Below are positions 63,632 to 64,000 of a stretch of DNA of 64,000 bases, in pieces (the stretch's first letter is position 1; each line of letters begins with the position of its first letter). Below the pieces are notes generated by a model that was not told where the DNA came from, ran no database searches, and saw only the letters and a list, made by a program, of their open reading frames with translations. The stretch covers positions 1-64,000 of the forward strand of contig NZ_BAED01000024.1 of assembly GCF_000241345.1 (NCBI RefSeq), written 5' to 3'. The translations under genes were made by a program, and so were the position numbers. The stretch comes from Gordonia amarae NBRC 15530. GTDB taxonomy: Bacteria; Actinomycetota; Actinomycetes; Mycobacteriales; Mycobacteriaceae.

Positions 63632-64000
63632 ATGAAGCAATTGACAGGGCTCGACGCCTCCTTCTTGAATCTTGAGACCGGGCCGGTGTACGGCCACGTC
63701 AGCAGCATCGCCATCTACGATTCGCCCAACGCACCGGAACAGCTCACCGCCACCCGGCTCCGGGAACGGATGATGTCACGGATCCACAAGCTGCCGGTAT
63801 TCCGGCACAAGCTGGTACCCGTTCCGATGGACCTGGATCAGCCGTACTGGTGTGACGACCCGGATTTCGACATCAAGGCGCATATCTACGATGTCGGGAT
63901 CGCCGCGCCGGGCAGCCGGGACCAGCTCAAGGAATTGGTCTCTCGGATCATCGCCCGCCCGCTGGACCGGTCGCGGCCGCTGTGGGAGATCGCGGTGATC
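63632..64000 (+). CDS. WS/DGAT, copy 2 (truncated by window end)
   Basis: The first 123 codons are visible: MKQLTGLDASFLNLET start, RMMSRIHKLPVFRHKLV, MDLDQPYWCDDPDFDIKAH and RPLWEIAVI, closely matching the 59391 gene. The catalytic HHxxxDG box lies beyond the window. It is preceded by the same AAGGGTTTTTC leader and lies 57 bases after ligase copy 2. Confidence 0.9.
   Translation, partial: MKQLTGLDASFLNLETGPVYGHVSSIAIYDSPNAPEQLTATRLRERMMSRIHKLPVFRHKLVPVPMDLDQPYWCDDPDFDIKAHIYDVGIAAPGSRDQLKELVSRIIARPLDRSRPLWEIAVI

Overview
The window is a GC-rich actinobacterial chromosome segment. The type I fatty-acid synthase with its overlapping acpS, several WS/DGAT wax-ester/triacylglycerol synthases, many acyl-CoA ligases and a plsB-plsC-WS/DGAT operon point to a mycolic-acid actinomycete. 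Gordonia is my best guess from gene content and from a dispersed inverted repeat; no 16S rRNA is present to confirm it.

Layout. 0.1-9.8 kb holds housekeeping and accessory genes: a beta-propeller lipoprotein, a methyltransferase, a Cys/Met PLP enzyme, a FadD15-like ligase, a DEAD-box helicase, a rhodanese-like protein without its catalytic Cys, and a sirtuin. 10.3-19.9 kb is the giant FAS-I gene and acpS. 20.0-21.5 kb has a bcp-tetR operon and a small DUF3618 membrane protein.

21.6-32.6 kb is an integrated mobile element of about 10.9 kb in the 3' end of a tRNA-Lys(CTT) gene. It is bounded by a 36-bp direct repeat. It carries a tyrosine integrase, an excisionase-like HTH protein, a family-B DNA polymerase with an intact proofreading domain and a variant motif C, a MobV-type relaxase, and a three-gene overlapping cassette: EcoRI-type adenine methyltransferase, DUF262-HNH nuclease, GIY-YIG-RAMA nuclease. 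The architecture resembles pipolins (self-replicating integrative elements with PolB). The cassette looks like an uncharacterised restriction/defence system. This is the most interesting part of the window.

32.9-50.5 kb: an L,D-transpeptidase lipoprotein; a Tat-exported ceramidase and flavin amine oxidase pair; a YchJ-family protein; the plsB, HAD-plsC and degenerate WS/DGAT phospholipid operon; an ECF42-like sigma factor with its DGPF partner, bracketed by a repeated hairpin; a membrane-anchored SGNH protein; a STAND-type regulator; and a CoA ligase. 50.5-54 kb: tRNA-His, oligoribonuclease, a HerA-like ATPase and an SDR. 54.1-56.8 kb: 2,4-dienoyl-CoA reductase with a PadR regulator. 56.9-64 kb: a storage-lipid-like cluster with an XRE regulator, a small phasin-like protein, and two tandem copies of acyl-CoA ligase plus WS/DGAT flanking a phosphotriesterase-family hydrolase. 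The last WS/DGAT runs off the window.

Four copies of a roughly 105-bp nested inverted repeat sit at gene ends. Two of them supply the final codons and the stop of the adjacent gene.
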